DNA of 20,957 bases from JBDIAR01 sp039812545 (GCA_039812545.1 JBDIAR010000039.1:1-20957); one strand, 5' to 3'. Counted from the stretch's first letter, positions 1-9,626 are shown. The notes: generated from the letters alone by a model not told the origin. Numbers and translations are program-made.

Positions 1-1
1 C

Positions 2-97
2 ATCGAGAACGCCTATCGCAACACCGGTCGAGTGGTGCCGGAGTCGGCTTGGCAGATCTGCGCAGACGCCCTCGCGGGCGCGAAGTCATACGAGTAG
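2..97 (+). CDS. C-terminal end of an unidentified protein (partial)
   Basis: An open frame runs in from the left edge and ends at TAG (95-97), giving 31 residues that begin IENAYRNTGRVVPESAW and end AKSYE. The residue mix is protein-like and not the Arg/Pro/Ala-rich pattern of shadow frames in this GC-rich DNA. The fragment is too short for me to assign a family. No gene is seen between it and the end of the toxin gene at 283; that gap contains the left copy of the ychF-tail repeat. Reality as a gene is moderate and function is unknown. Confidence 0.4.
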   Translation: MENAYRNTGRVVPESAWQICADALAGAKSYE

Positions 98-282
98 CAG
101 GGGCGCATCCTCGTCCACGCGCGGTGCGGCGGAGCATGCCGGACGCGAGTCACCTGATGCGAGACCGGAGTTACAGATTGAACCTCCGCTCGACCACGTT
201 CCGTGAGTTGTAAAGGTCAGGGTTGTGCCAAGACGCCGGCGTAGAGCGCCACCTGGTACCGCCGAGCACGCACCGGGTCAGA
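98..282. other. Intergenic segment between the partial gene and vapC
   Basis: 185 bases with no convincing gene on either strand. It contains the left 44-bp copy of the ychF 3' end (156-199). I see no tRNA, no integrase fragment and no clear terminator here. Confidence 0.6.
156..199. repeat. Left direct repeat: diverged copy of the ychF 3' end
   Basis: These 44 bases match 1221-1264 in the same orientation at 37 of 44 positions by hand alignment, with no gaps. 1221-1264 contains the last codons and stop of ychF. Read on the minus strand, this copy still encodes NVVERRFNL-stop in the ychF frame (ychF itself has DVVEFRFNV-stop), and similarity continues about 15 bases past the stop. Similarity ends abruptly after base 199, so this is a gene tail and not a whole duplicated gene. 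With the right copy it brackets the vapBC pair. Confidence 0.8.
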
Positions 283-678
283 TCACTCCGACGCCACAGG
301 ATCGACGGTATCGAGACCGAGATGCTCGGCCACCGCTTTCATGGTGCCGTCATGAGTAGCAACCGTCACTGAATCCCCGATCAACAGCGCAGTAGCAAGA
401 TGCAAGGCGTCAAGCGTCCTCACATGCCGCTCGATCGACTCCGCAACCGCGTGCGTCTCTCGGGTGATGTCGAACAGCCCAACGCGGCTGAGTAGCGCTT
501 CGGCGTCCGACAGCGGCCTTCGATCGCGTCGCAGCACTCGGACTAGCTCAGTCCGCAGCAGCCTTGATGAAACGAGATCCGTATCGGGCTCGTCGACCCA
601 CTCTCGCAGTCGCAGCCGTTCCGGCACGTCGAGGATCGTGCGAAGGGCCACGGAGGAATCGAGATAGACAATGGCCAT
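283..678 (-). CDS. vapC: VapC-type PIN-domain toxin (ribonuclease)
   Basis: A 131-residue PIN-domain protein, the usual size for a VapC toxin. PIN toxins are Mg2+-dependent endoribonucleases held inactive by their partner antitoxin. The acidic residues expected in the active site are visible: D7 in YLDSS, E44 in LLRTELVR, D90 in TLDALHLATAL and D110 in ATHDGTM. The ATG start at 678 lies 3 nt after the TGA of the upstream antitoxin, typical of translational coupling in such operons. Base composition is visibly lower in GC than in ychF or the iol genes, and the pair sits between direct repeats, which suggests acquisition. Family assignment is firm; the RNA target is unknown. Confidence 0.9.
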   Translation of the reverse strand: MAIVYLDSSVALRTILDVPERLRLREWVDEPDTDLVSSRLLRTELVRVLRRDRRPLSDAEALLSRVGLFDITRETHAVAESIERHVRTLDALHLATALLIGDSVTVATHDGTMKAVAEHLGLDTVDPVASE

Positions 679-681
679 AGG

Positions 682-960
682 TCAGTGCTCGCCCTTCATC
701 TGATCGAGCAGCTCATCGACGTCCTCGGACCGGTAGCGAGGACCGCCGACCTCCGTAGGCCACGGCACTCGGCTCGAGGCCGGTGGCGAGTACCGCCCCT
801 GCCGCTCGGCTCGGGCCAGAGGGTCGTCCTGACCGCGGTAGGAGCTCACCCGCCATCGCGGCTCGCCCCGCTCTGTCACGATCACCTCGCCGACCAGCGC
901 TGCCTGCGCAAGGACCTCGGTCGTACGCTGGTTTAGATCGCGCTTGGTTACGGTCGTCAT
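682..960 (-). CDS. vapB: Phd/YefM-type antitoxin, partner of the PIN toxin
   Basis: A 92-residue protein directly upstream of the PIN toxin in the same operon. The N-terminal half (MTTVTKRDLNQRTTEVLAQA, then a strand around GEVIVTERGEPRWRV) has the pattern of the Phd/YefM antitoxin fold, which dimerises and binds the operon promoter. The charged C-terminal tail, RSEDVDELLDQM, is the part expected to wrap the toxin. The start at 960 is supported by a TANNNT-type -10 box (TACCAT) 6 nt upstream, consistent with a leaderless mRNA. Antitoxins of this family usually repress their own promoter. Subfamily naming (VapB versus Phd) is loose. Confidence 0.85.
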   Translation of the reverse strand: MTTVTKRDLNQRTTEVLAQAALVGEVIVTERGEPRWRVSSYRGQDDPLARAERQGRYSPPASSRVPWPTEVGGPRYRSEDVDELLDQMKGEH

Positions 961-966
961 GCAGCC

Positions 967-972
967 ATGGTA
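967..972 (-). promoter_or_regulatory. -10 box for the vapBC operon
   Basis: TACCAT on the minus strand ends 6 nt before the ATG of the antitoxin. That spacing puts the transcription start at or within a base of the start codon, so the mRNA is probably leaderless. No clear -35 hexamer is visible. Confidence 0.45.
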
Positions 973-1090
973 CTACCCGCGTCTGACATCGACCACGCAC
1001 AGGCGTCAGACCGAGGCTCCAGACTCGACCCGTTCATGTGCCGTGACCGCCGGGTGCCGCCAGGTCGGGAACAAAGGAGCATCGAGCGCC

Positions 1091-1122
1091 GAGGCCGCTG
1101 GGAACCTGGACCTAGCGGCCTC
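1091..1122 (-). terminator. Hairpin downstream of ychF, terminator-like
   Basis: A perfect 9-bp inverted repeat (GAGGCCGCT at 1091-1099 and AGCGGCCTC at 1114-1122) can be extended inward by about three pairs including one G-U, with a loop of about 8 nt. It lies 114 bases past the ychF stop on the strand of ychF. There is no U tract, as is common for actinobacterial hairpins, so a terminator role is plausible but unproven. Confidence 0.4.
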
Positions 1123-1235
1123 CCCCCGCCGCGACCGGGCCGACAACCCCACCGGGCTCCCGTACCCAGCGGCCGCCGAATCAGCCCTCCAGCCCGCTCA
1201 TCACCCGATGCGCTCCGCCGGATGCAAGACCGGAA

Positions 1236-2321
<1,086 letters not shown>

Positions 2322-2330
2322 GAGCACAGG

Positions 2331-2336
2331 ATTCTA
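2331..2336 (-). promoter_or_regulatory. -10 box for ychF
   Basis: TAGAAT on the minus strand, 9 nt before the GTG at 2321 and 3 nt before the alternative GTG at 2327. It fits TANNNT and predicts a leader of only zero to three bases for the 2321 start. No Shine-Dalgarno sequence is visible. Confidence 0.5.
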
Positions 2337-2352
2337 CGGGGGTGTATGCGGT

Positions 2353-2358
2353 TAGCCT
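2353..2358 (+). promoter_or_regulatory. -10 box for the gene starting at 2366
   Basis: TAGCCT, exactly 7 nt before an in-frame GTG at 2366. It supports that start over the upstream GTG at 2342 and predicts a leaderless transcript. The 30-base ychF/2366 gap therefore holds two back-to-back promoters. Confidence 0.45.
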
Positions 2359-2365
2359 TCCTTGG

Positions 2366-3646
2366 GTGAGACGACCAGAGCCCCGCCGACGCGCCCGGCC
2401 GGTGCGACCGGCATACCGGCTCCTGGTCGCGGTGGTGGCCGCCGCGAGCCTCGCGGCGACCGCGCACGTGCTGTGGGCCGGCCTGGGACCGGTCGGCGGA
2501 CCCGGTCGAGTCACCGCACAGTTGGCCTTCCTCGACGACGCGCTGGTCGGCGGCGCCGGAGCCGCCGCGCAACAGCAGTTCCCCGAGGGGGAGTTCTTCC
2601 TGACCGCGCTTCCCGCCCTGGCCGGGGGCTACCAGGCCCTGCAACCGGGAGCCGACAAGGACGAGCGCACGAGCGCGTTGGCCCGCCTCGACCGAGCGGT
2701 CCACGTCATCGAATCCGATGCGGTGGCGAACAGATTCGGCCAAACCGAACGCCTGCGGTCCGGGGCCTTCTACCAGGGCTGGCGTCTGCTCCTGCTCGAC
2801 GTCCGGGCCGAACTCAGCGCCGACCCCGGTCACCGTGAGGGCGCCGTGATCCTCGCCCAGCAGATCCTGTATGCCGTGGACTCCGCTCCCAGCGGCCTCG
2901 TCGACTCCTACCCCGGCCGCTACTGGCCGTGCGACAACGTCGTCGCGATGGCCGCGGTCCAGCGGGTGACCCGGTTCGCGCCGGTGCCTGGGCTGGCGGC
3001 GGCCCAAGAACGCTGGCTCGCCAGGATCGACCGGCTGCGCGACCCGGCGACCGGCCTGCTCCCCCACGAGGTCGACGCTGACGGGCGACCCCTCGCCGGT
3101 CCGCGCGGGAGTTCGCAGGCCCTCATCCAGGCGTTCTGGCCGGACCTGTCGCCCGCGGCCGCATCGGATTGGGACGCGTTCCGCCGCACCTTCGTCACGA
3201 CCCGCCTGGGTCTGGTCGGGGTTCTCGAATACCCGACCGGCACGGACGGGCCGCCGGACGTCGACTCGGGCCCGCTGGTCCTGGGCGTCTCGGCGAGCGC
3301 GTCGGCGGTCGCGCTCGCCGCGGCACGCGCCAACGGCGACCGGGCGCTGGCGGCCACTCTGGATCGGGAGGCCGAACTGCTCGGCATACCCGTGCAGTGG
3401 AATGGAGCGCGCCGGTATGCCGCCGGCCTGGTTCCCATCGGCGACGCCTTCCTCGTCTGGGCCAGGTCGGTGCCCGAGGCCGACGACCGCGAGGGATCTG
3501 TCGCGGCCCCGGGAGCGGTGTGGTGGTTGTGGGCACTCGGCACTGCGGCACCCGGGATGGGGTTGGGGGTCTGGTGGTGGCAGCGGCGCCGCGCGGTTGT
3601 TACTCGCGCGGATCCCGTCGCGACTATCGTGGGTACCGACGATTAG
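2366..3646 (+). CDS. Membrane-anchored protein of unknown function, two terminal TM segments
   Basis: 426 residues. An Arg-rich cytoplasmic start (RRPEPRRRARPVRP) is followed by one hydrophobic helix (about 18-39) and a large, mostly exported domain. A second Trp-rich helix (about 382-404, AVWWLWALGT to GVWWW) ends in RRR and a short cytoplasmic tail. The middle domain is helical with recurring aromatic clusters such as AFYQGWRLLLLD, SYPGRYWPCDNVVAM, TGLLPHEV and PDVDSGPLVLGVSASASA. This resembles alpha/alpha-toroid enzymes acting on glycans, but I recognise no named family and no certain catalytic residues. The upstream GTG at 2342 is possible; 2366 fits the -10 box better. It is followed 48 nt later by an acyltransferase on the same strand, which hints at a shared envelope-sugar role. 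Confidence 0.8.
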   Translation: MRRPEPRRRARPVRPAYRLLVAVVAAASLAATAHVLWAGLGPVGGPGRVTAQLAFLDDALVGGAGAAAQQQFPEGEFFLTALPALAGGYQALQPGADKDERTSALARLDRAVHVIESDAVANRFGQTERLRSGAFYQGWRLLLLDVRAELSADPGHREGAVILAQQILYAVDSAPSGLVDSYPGRYWPCDNVVAMAAVQRVTRFAPVPGLAAAQERWLARIDRLRDPATGLLPHEVDADGRPLAGPRGSSQALIQAFWPDLSPAAASDWDAFRRTFVTTRLGLVGVLEYPTGTDGPPDVDSGPLVLGVSASASAVALAAARANGDRALAATLDREAELLGIPVQWNGARRYAAGLVPIGDAFLVWARSVPEADDREGSVAAPGAVWWLWALGTAAPGMGLGVWWWQRRRAVVTRADPVATIVGTDD

Positions 3647-3694
3647 CCTCGTCCCCGACATTTCGTGGCACCCGACATCGCGGGAAGGACCCTG

Positions 3695-4291
3695 ATGACC
3701 GCTGCGCGCATCCAGCCGAGCGCCGACCTCGACGACGGGGTCACCATCGGGGACGGGAGTTCGGTCTGGCATCTGGCCCAGATCCGCGGCGGCGCCGTGT
3801 TGGGGCGCAATGTGATCGTGGGACGGGGCGCGTACGTCGGAGCCGGCGTCAGCGTGGGCGACAACTGCAAGATCCAGAACTACGCGCTGGTCTACGAACC
3901 TGCGGTCCTGGAGGACGGGGTGTTCGTCGGGCCGGCCGCGGTCCTCACCAATGACACCTTCCCGCGCGCCGTCAACCCGGACGGAACCCTCAAGAGCGCC
4001 CACGACTGGGAGGCCGTCGGGGTCACACTCCAGCAGGGCTGCTCCGTCGGTGCCCGAGCCGTATGCGTGGCGCCGGTGACCGTGGGCCGTTGGGCCACCG
4101 TGGCGGCCGGATCCGTCGTCGTCAGCGACGTACCCGACTTCGCGCTGGTCGCGGGGGTTCCCGCTCGGCGGATCAAGTGGGTCGGCCGCTCGGGGTTCCC
4201 CCTCGAGCAGACCAGCCCCGGCGCCTGGGTCGACCCCCACACCGGCGAGCGCTTCACCGAGGCAGAGGGTCGTCTGACGGCCGACGACTGA
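3695..4291 (+). CDS. Left-handed beta-helix (hexapeptide) N-acetyltransferase, WbpD/WlbB-like
   Basis: 198 residues made of hexapeptide repeats of the LbH type (VTIGDGSSVW, AVLGRNVIVGRGAYVGAGVSVGD and so on), as in trimeric acetyl-CoA-dependent transferases. The overall pattern, with IQNYALVYE, VFVGPAAVLTNDTFPRA and a late VVVSDVPDFALVAGVPAR segment, matches the group that acetylates the 3-amino group of UDP-sugar acids or dTDP-aminosugars for surface polysaccharides (WbpD/WlbB group). The exact sugar cannot be read from sequence. The ATG at 3695 is preferred over a GTG at 3665 because GGGAAGGA lies 5 nt upstream. The other genes of such a sugar pathway are not in the window. The stop codon falls inside a 17-bp tandem repeat. 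Confidence 0.85.
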   Translation: MTAARIQPSADLDDGVTIGDGSSVWHLAQIRGGAVLGRNVIVGRGAYVGAGVSVGDNCKIQNYALVYEPAVLEDGVFVGPAAVLTNDTFPRAVNPDGTLKSAHDWEAVGVTLQQGCSVGARAVCVAPVTVGRWATVAAGSVVVSDVPDFALVAGVPARRIKWVGRSGFPLEQTSPGAWVDPHTGERFTEAEGRLTADD

Positions 4292-4319
4292 CGGCGGACG
4301 CCGACTGACGGCGGACGCC
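4286..4319. repeat. 17-bp tandem repeat, two full copies plus partial flanks
   Basis: GACTGACGGCGGACGCC occurs at 4286-4302 and 4303-4319, followed by a partial third copy and preceded by a degenerate one (TCTGACGGCCGAC). The first copy contains the TGA stop of the acyltransferase. It lies in the 160-base gap before rmuC and may be slippage-derived or a weak structured element. Confidence 0.8.
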
Positions 4320-4451
4320 GACTGGGCGAGCGACCCGAGACGAGTGGCGCGGCATTTCGCGACACCTGCTGCCGGGCTCCCGGGAGTTCGGGGCCAGTCG
4401 GGGTCTCGGGGTCTCGGGGGCGATGTCAGACCCGCGTGGGACGGTAACGCC

Positions 4452-5669
4452 ATGGATACCTCCTCGCTGATCCTGCTGTTCGTCGGGCTCGTCATCGGTT
4501 TGGTCGTCGGCGGTGCCGTGGTCCGATCGCACTTGATCGCACCGCTGGCGGGCGCGACGGCCGAGCGTGACCTGTTGTTGGCCCGGGTCGCCGACCTCGA
4601 GGCACTTGTCGCGGACGCGGGCTCGACGGCGGCGACGGTGGCGCCTCTGGCCGTGGTGTTGGACCGGGTCGAGGGTCAGGTCCGCGAGCTCGAACGCGCT
4701 CGGACGACGCAGTTCGCCGAGGTCGCCCAGCGACTGATGGATGTGGCTGCGGGCGCGACCCGGCTCGGCGACGAGACCGCCCGGCTCGTGGGTTCGCTGA
4801 ACTCCTCGTCGGTGCGCGGGCACTGGGGCGAGGTTCAATTGCGCCGGGTCCTCGAGCACGCCGGGATGCTGGGACGATGCGATTTCACCGAGCAACTGCC
4901 CGGCGTCAATACCTCAGGGGCGTCGATCCGCCCTGATGTCGTCGTCCAGCTGCCAGGTGATCGCCACGTCGTGATCGATGCGAAGACTCCGATGACGGCG
5001 TTTCTGGCCGCTCAAGCCGACGACCTCGGCGAAACCCGCCGCCAGGCCCACCTGCGCGATCACGCCAAGACCCTGCGCGGACACGTCGACACGTTGGCCG
5101 CGAAGGAGTACTGGTCGGCTCTGGTCGGCTCCCCGGAGTTCGTCGTGTGTTTCGTCCCCGGCGATGCGATCCTCGGCGCGGCCCTGGCGAAGGATCCGGA
5201 ACTGCACGACTACGCGATGAGTCGCAAGGTGGTGCTCGCCTCGCCCGGCACCTTGCTGGCGTTGTTGCGTACGGTGGCGTATGCCTGGCAACAGGAGTCG
5301 CTGACCGTCAATGCCCGCGAGGTGTATGCCGTGGGTCGCGAACTCCACGCGCGGCTCGGATCGTTGGCCCGCCACACGGCCCGGCTCGGGACCTCTCTGA
5401 CCCGCGGCGTCGAGGCATACAACGCCCTGGTGGGGTCGATGGAGTCCCGTGTCTTGGTCAGCGCCCGTCGCCTGGCCGAGCTGGGCGTCGCGACGGATCA
5501 GCTGACGCAGGTGCCGTCGATCACGGACACCACCCGGCCGCTCACGGCCCGCGAGTTGCTCGAGGCGCTCGATCCTGATGTGGCGCGACCCGAACTGGAC
5601 CTGTCGAACGGGGCCAGTCCGAGCCGCCCCCTTGAGCCACCCGAGGCCGCCCCTCGACAGACGGCCTGA
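4452..5669 (+). CDS. rmuC: DNA recombination protein RmuC
   Basis: 405 residues. An N-terminal TM helix (about 5-24, LILLFVGLVIGLVVGGAVV) is followed by a helical, coiled-coil-like stretch (about 30-110) and then the RmuC domain, which belongs to the PD-(D/E)XK nuclease-like group. Visible signature stretches are RGHWGEVQLRRVLEHAGM, RPDVVVQLPGDRHVVIDAKTP and FVPGDAILGAALAKDPEL. RmuC limits inversions at short inverted repeats in E. coli. The ATG at 4452 starts directly before the TM helix; a longer frame from a GTG at 4344 would add an implausible Gly/Arg-rich leader. The C-terminus is a variable, Pro-rich tail. Confidence 0.93.
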   Translation: MDTSSLILLFVGLVIGLVVGGAVVRSHLIAPLAGATAERDLLLARVADLEALVADAGSTAATVAPLAVVLDRVEGQVRELERARTTQFAEVAQRLMDVAAGATRLGDETARLVGSLNSSSVRGHWGEVQLRRVLEHAGMLGRCDFTEQLPGVNTSGASIRPDVVVQLPGDRHVVIDAKTPMTAFLAAQADDLGETRRQAHLRDHAKTLRGHVDTLAAKEYWSALVGSPEFVVCFVPGDAILGAALAKDPELHDYAMSRKVVLASPGTLLALLRTVAYAWQQESLTVNAREVYAVGRELHARLGSLARHTARLGTSLTRGVEAYNALVGSMESRVLVSARRLAELGVATDQLTQVPSITDTTRPLTARELLEALDPDVARPELDLSNGASPSRPLEPPEAAPRQTA

Positions 5670-5673
5670 CTCT

Positions 5674-5704
5674 GCAACTTCTTGCAAGCGAAGCAACGTC
5701 TTGC
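5674..5704 (+). promoter_or_regulatory. Direct repeat of a 12-mer in the promoter of the small membrane protein
   Basis: GCAACTTCTTGC (5674-5685) and GCAACGTCTTGC (5693-5704) differ at one base and are spaced 19 bp start to start, about two helical turns. The first overlaps the -35 box and the second abuts the -10 box, positions where a bound repressor would block RNA polymerase. The factor is unknown; CTTGC-type half-sites are known for some LacI-type sugar regulators, but that link is speculative. Confidence 0.5.
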
Positions 5705-5710
5705 TAGATT
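5682..5710 (+). promoter_or_regulatory. Sigma-A-type promoter, TTGCAA-17-TAGATT
   Basis: The -35 TTGCAA (5682-5687) and -10 TAGATT (5705-5710) are separated by exactly 17 nt. It is one of the two best-spaced promoters in the window. It points to the small gene starting at 5802, leaving a leader of about 85 nt in which I see no clear riboswitch or terminator fold. Confidence 0.6.
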
Positions 5711-5801
5711 GGTGGCGTCGGCAGTCCTGCCGACGGACGTTCGATGGCCGTGCGACCGCGCGTGAGACCACGAACGGCGGCCACGGCGGGAAGCAGGACC
5801 C

Positions 5802-6056
5802 GTGTTCACCGCACACGATGCCCGGACGGCGTCGGTCCCGACGAACGACGCACCATCACCCACGCCAGCACCCTCGGGGACATCCGCTCCCGTACCCGTC
5901 GAATCGATCGGCCTCGGGGTCGCCGCCGCCAGCCTGGCCGGCGTGGGCGCCCTGACCGGCTCCACGGTCAAGATTGTCGGCGCCGCTGTGGCCGTGGCCG
6001 TCGGCGTCGCGATCGCACTCGCCGACCGGCGGCGGACCCGCACCGCGAAGGTCTGA
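5802..6056 (+). CDS. Small predicted membrane protein
   Basis: 84 residues. A Pro/Thr/Ser-rich N-terminal third is followed by two closely spaced Gly/Ala/Val-rich hydrophobic segments (about 36-54 and 58-76, ending VGVAIALA) and a basic tail, DRRRTRTAKV, which would be cytoplasmic. The GTG start has GGGAAG 8 nt upstream and a convincing promoter at 5682-5710. It is not a family I recognise. It is the last rightward gene before the leftward iol operon and converges with it, 31 nt away. Composition could in principle arise by chance in GC-rich DNA, so confidence is moderate. Confidence 0.6.
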   Translation: MFTAHDARTASVPTNDAPSPTPAPSGTSAPVPVESIGLGVAAASLAGVGALTGSTVKIVGAAVAVAVGVAIALADRRRTRTAKV

Positions 6057-6087
6057 CCCCGACGCCGCGGGACGAGCGCGCCCTCGG

Positions 6088-7020
6088 TCACGGTAGGCCG
6101 AGACCGCAACTCGCCAGAAACTCCCGGGTGCGGATCGCGTTCGGCATCGGGTATGCCTTGTCGCAGCCGTACATGTCCTGCTCGCAGATGACGTAGAGCT
6201 CCTTGTCGAGGTCCGCAAGGGCTTCGATGAGCAGGTGCATGTCGGGCTCCCCGGCGGGTGGAGCGACCGAGCAACCCGCCCGGACGGCCTGGACGAACGG
6301 CCAATCTTCGTCGTGGGCCTGCTTGACCACCAGTGGATCCATCGCCTTGATGTGAACGTAGGAGATCCGTTCGGGGTAGTCCCGGCACAGTTGCATGGGA
6401 TCGCCCGCACCGTAGACGATGTGGCCGGTGTCCAGACAGAAGCCGACGTAGTCGGGATCGGTGGCCTGGAAGATCCGGTCGATGTCCTCGCGCGTCTCGA
6501 TGTGGCTGTCCCCGTGGGGGTGCAGCACCATCGTCAGACCGTAGTCCTCCTTCATGATCCGACCCAGCCGATCCGCGTTGTGGATGTAGCGATTCCAGGC
6601 CTGGGTCGAGAGAACTCGGTCGTCGATCAACGCCCCCGTCTTCTCGTCGCGGAACATCGGCGGCAGGTGGACGACGAACTCGGCCCCGACGGCCGCGTGC
6701 GTCTCCCCGATGGCGCGGAACAGCCGCTCCGTCTGCGGCCATGCTTCGTCCCGGTGCAGGATGCCCCACCCCGTGCCCGCGACCACGCGGAACCCGAACT
6801 CGTCCATCACGTCCTTCAAGCGCACCGGGTCGGTCGGGTAGTACCCGTACGGCCCGGTCTCCACGATGGAGAACCCCGCGGCGTTCATCTCCTGCAACGA
6901 GGTTCGCCAGTCGATCTGCACGTCGTCGTCCGGGAACCAGACCCCCCACTGGTCGGGGCATACGCCGATCGCGAGTTTGCGGTAGCGCGGGTCGGTGTTG
7001 CGCGCCTTCGAATCACCCAT
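6088..7020 (-). CDS. iolE: TIM-barrel sugar isomerase/epimerase-family enzyme, probable inosose dehydratase (IolE-like)
   Basis: 310 residues of the xylose-isomerase-like/AP-endonuclease-2 fold. Likely metal ligands are E54 (SIVETGPYG), H167/H169 (VLHPHGDSH), D197 and H200 (CLDTGHIVYG), H223 (YVHIKA) and E280 (ICEQDMYG). In an iol cluster such a protein is normally IolE, which dehydrates 2-keto-myo-inositol to the diketone used by IolD. IolH and IolI belong to the same fold, so the exact role rests on context: it is the only such enzyme here and no other dehydratase is present. The ATG at 7020 has a good Shine-Dalgarno (TGGAAGGA) 6 nt upstream. It is last in the iolB-iolA-iolG operon, behind an 89-nt gap filled by a tandem repeat. 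Confidence 0.8.
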   Translation of the reverse strand: MGDSKARNTDPRYRKLAIGVCPDQWGVWFPDDDVQIDWRTSLQEMNAAGFSIVETGPYGYYPTDPVRLKDVMDEFGFRVVAGTGWGILHRDEAWPQTERLFRAIGETHAAVGAEFVVHLPPMFRDEKTGALIDDRVLSTQAWNRYIHNADRLGRIMKEDYGLTMVLHPHGDSHIETREDIDRIFQATDPDYVGFCLDTGHIVYGAGDPMQLCRDYPERISYVHIKAMDPLVVKQAHDEDWPFVQAVRAGCSVAPPAGEPDMHLLIEALADLDKELYVICEQDMYGCDKAYPMPNAIRTREFLASCGLGLP

Positions 7021-7035
7021 CCGATGTCCTTCCAG

Positions 7036-7110
7036 GTATGCCGCGGGCTTGAGGGTATGCCGCGGGCTCGGGGGTATGCCGCGGGCTCGCGGGTATGCCG
7101 CGGGTCGGGT
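7036..7110. repeat. 19-bp tandem repeat, four copies, each with GTATGCC
   Basis: Copies begin at 7036, 7055, 7074 and 7093 with consensus GTATGCCGCGGGCTCGNGG; the fourth is cut short by the end of iolG. The array fills most of the 89-base gap between iolG and iolE, inside an operon. Each copy carries the 7-mer that is over-represented across the window. It may affect iolE expression through mRNA structure or be a cluster of protein-binding sites. Confidence 0.9.
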
Positions 7111-8114
7111 CAGTCGTAGAGCTTGGGTCGGGGCATCATCCGCACGGCGACCGCCCCGGCTTCGGTCAGGGCCTGGACCCCCGCGTCACAGACGACGGCA
7201 GCGGCATACCCATCCCAACTCGTCGGTCCGCAGTGTTCGCCGCGCGTCGCGGCGTTGATCCACTGCTGAACCTCGGCGACAAACGCACCGCCGAACCGCT
7301 CGTTATGGTCCATCGCGATGCGGTTGCGGGCACCCGCACCGTCCCGGCGGATCACTCTCTCCTGATCGCCGAGCCGCACGACACCGAGTTCGGCCACGAG
7401 TTCGCACTGGATGTCGTAGCCGTAGCGGCAGTTGACGAAGACCTCGGTGGACACCCGCACCCCGGATTCGGTCGCCATGACCAGCACGAGCGGATCCTGG
7501 AGGTGTTCGAAACGGTGCCTGGTGCGCTTCGGCTTGTCGACCCGGACGGTCGTGAACTCCTCGCCCAGCAACCATCGCATCGTGTCGATCTCGTGGATGG
7601 CGGTGTCGTTGATCGCCATGTCCCAGGTGTAGAAATCGGGGACGGTCGGGTTGCGGTGCGCGCAGTGGACCATGAGGGCCTGCCCCATCTCCCCGGAATC
7701 CAGAATCTGTTTCATCTCCCGGTAGGAGTCGTCGAACCGGCGCATGAAACCGACCGTGACCAGGCGACGTCCCGCGCGTTGCTCGGCCGTCATGATCCGC
7801 GCGCACGCGGTCGCGGTCGGCGCGAGGGGCTTCTCGCAGAAGACCGGCTTGCCCGCCTCGATGCCCGCGATCACGTCGGGTTCGTGGGCCGGGCCGTGCG
7901 AGCAGATCATGACCGCGTCCACGTCGGCGCTGGCGATGAGTTCCGCCGCACTGTCGAACGCCGTAGCCCCGATCGCACTCGCCACCTCGGCGCCGGCCCG
8001 GGCGTTGACATCGGTGACGGCGACGACCCGGCCACCGGCGATGACCGAGTGGATCCGCTCGATGTGGGCGCGCCCCATGGCGCCGGGACCGATCATCCCG
8101 ATTCGAAGCGTCAC
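7110..8114 (-). CDS. iolG: Inositol 2-dehydrogenase
   Basis: 334 residues of the GFO/IDH/MocA family. An N-terminal Rossmann fold (IGMIGPGAMGRAH, about 5-17) is followed by the EKP motif (94-96, with K95 catalytic) and NDTAIHEIDTMRWL. In the latter D170 and H174 match the Asp and His, four residues apart, that complete the catalytic triad of characterised inositol dehydrogenases. It oxidises myo-inositol to 2-keto-myo-inositol (scyllo-inosose) with NAD+, the entry step of the pathway. The start is GTG at 8114 with GAAAGG 8 nt upstream, 15 nt after the iolA stop. Related enzymes can use D-chiro-inositol or glucose, so substrate assignment rests on context. Confidence 0.92.
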   Translation of the reverse strand: MTLRIGMIGPGAMGRAHIERIHSVIAGGRVVAVTDVNARAGAEVASAIGATAFDSAAELIASADVDAVMICSHGPAHEPDVIAGIEAGKPVFCEKPLAPTATACARIMTAEQRAGRRLVTVGFMRRFDDSYREMKQILDSGEMGQALMVHCAHRNPTVPDFYTWDMAINDTAIHEIDTMRWLLGEEFTTVRVDKPKRTRHRFEHLQDPLVLVMATESGVRVSTEVFVNCRYGYDIQCELVAELGVVRLGDQERVIRRDGAGARNRIAMDHNERFGGAFVAEVQQWINAATRGEHCGPTSWDGYAAAVVCDAGVQALTEAGAVAVRMMPRPKLYD

Positions 8115-8129
8115 GTCCCGGACCTTTCG

Positions 8130-9622
<1,493 letters not shown>

Positions 9623-9626
<4 letters not shown>

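Noticed and set aside
4401..4416. GGGTCTCG repeated twice upstream of rmuC
   Set aside because: Only two 8-bp copies in a G-rich stretch; too short to distinguish from chance.
5711..5801. Riboswitch or attenuator in the leader of the small membrane gene
   Set aside because: No conserved riboswitch core and no stable alternative hairpins could be recognised by eye.
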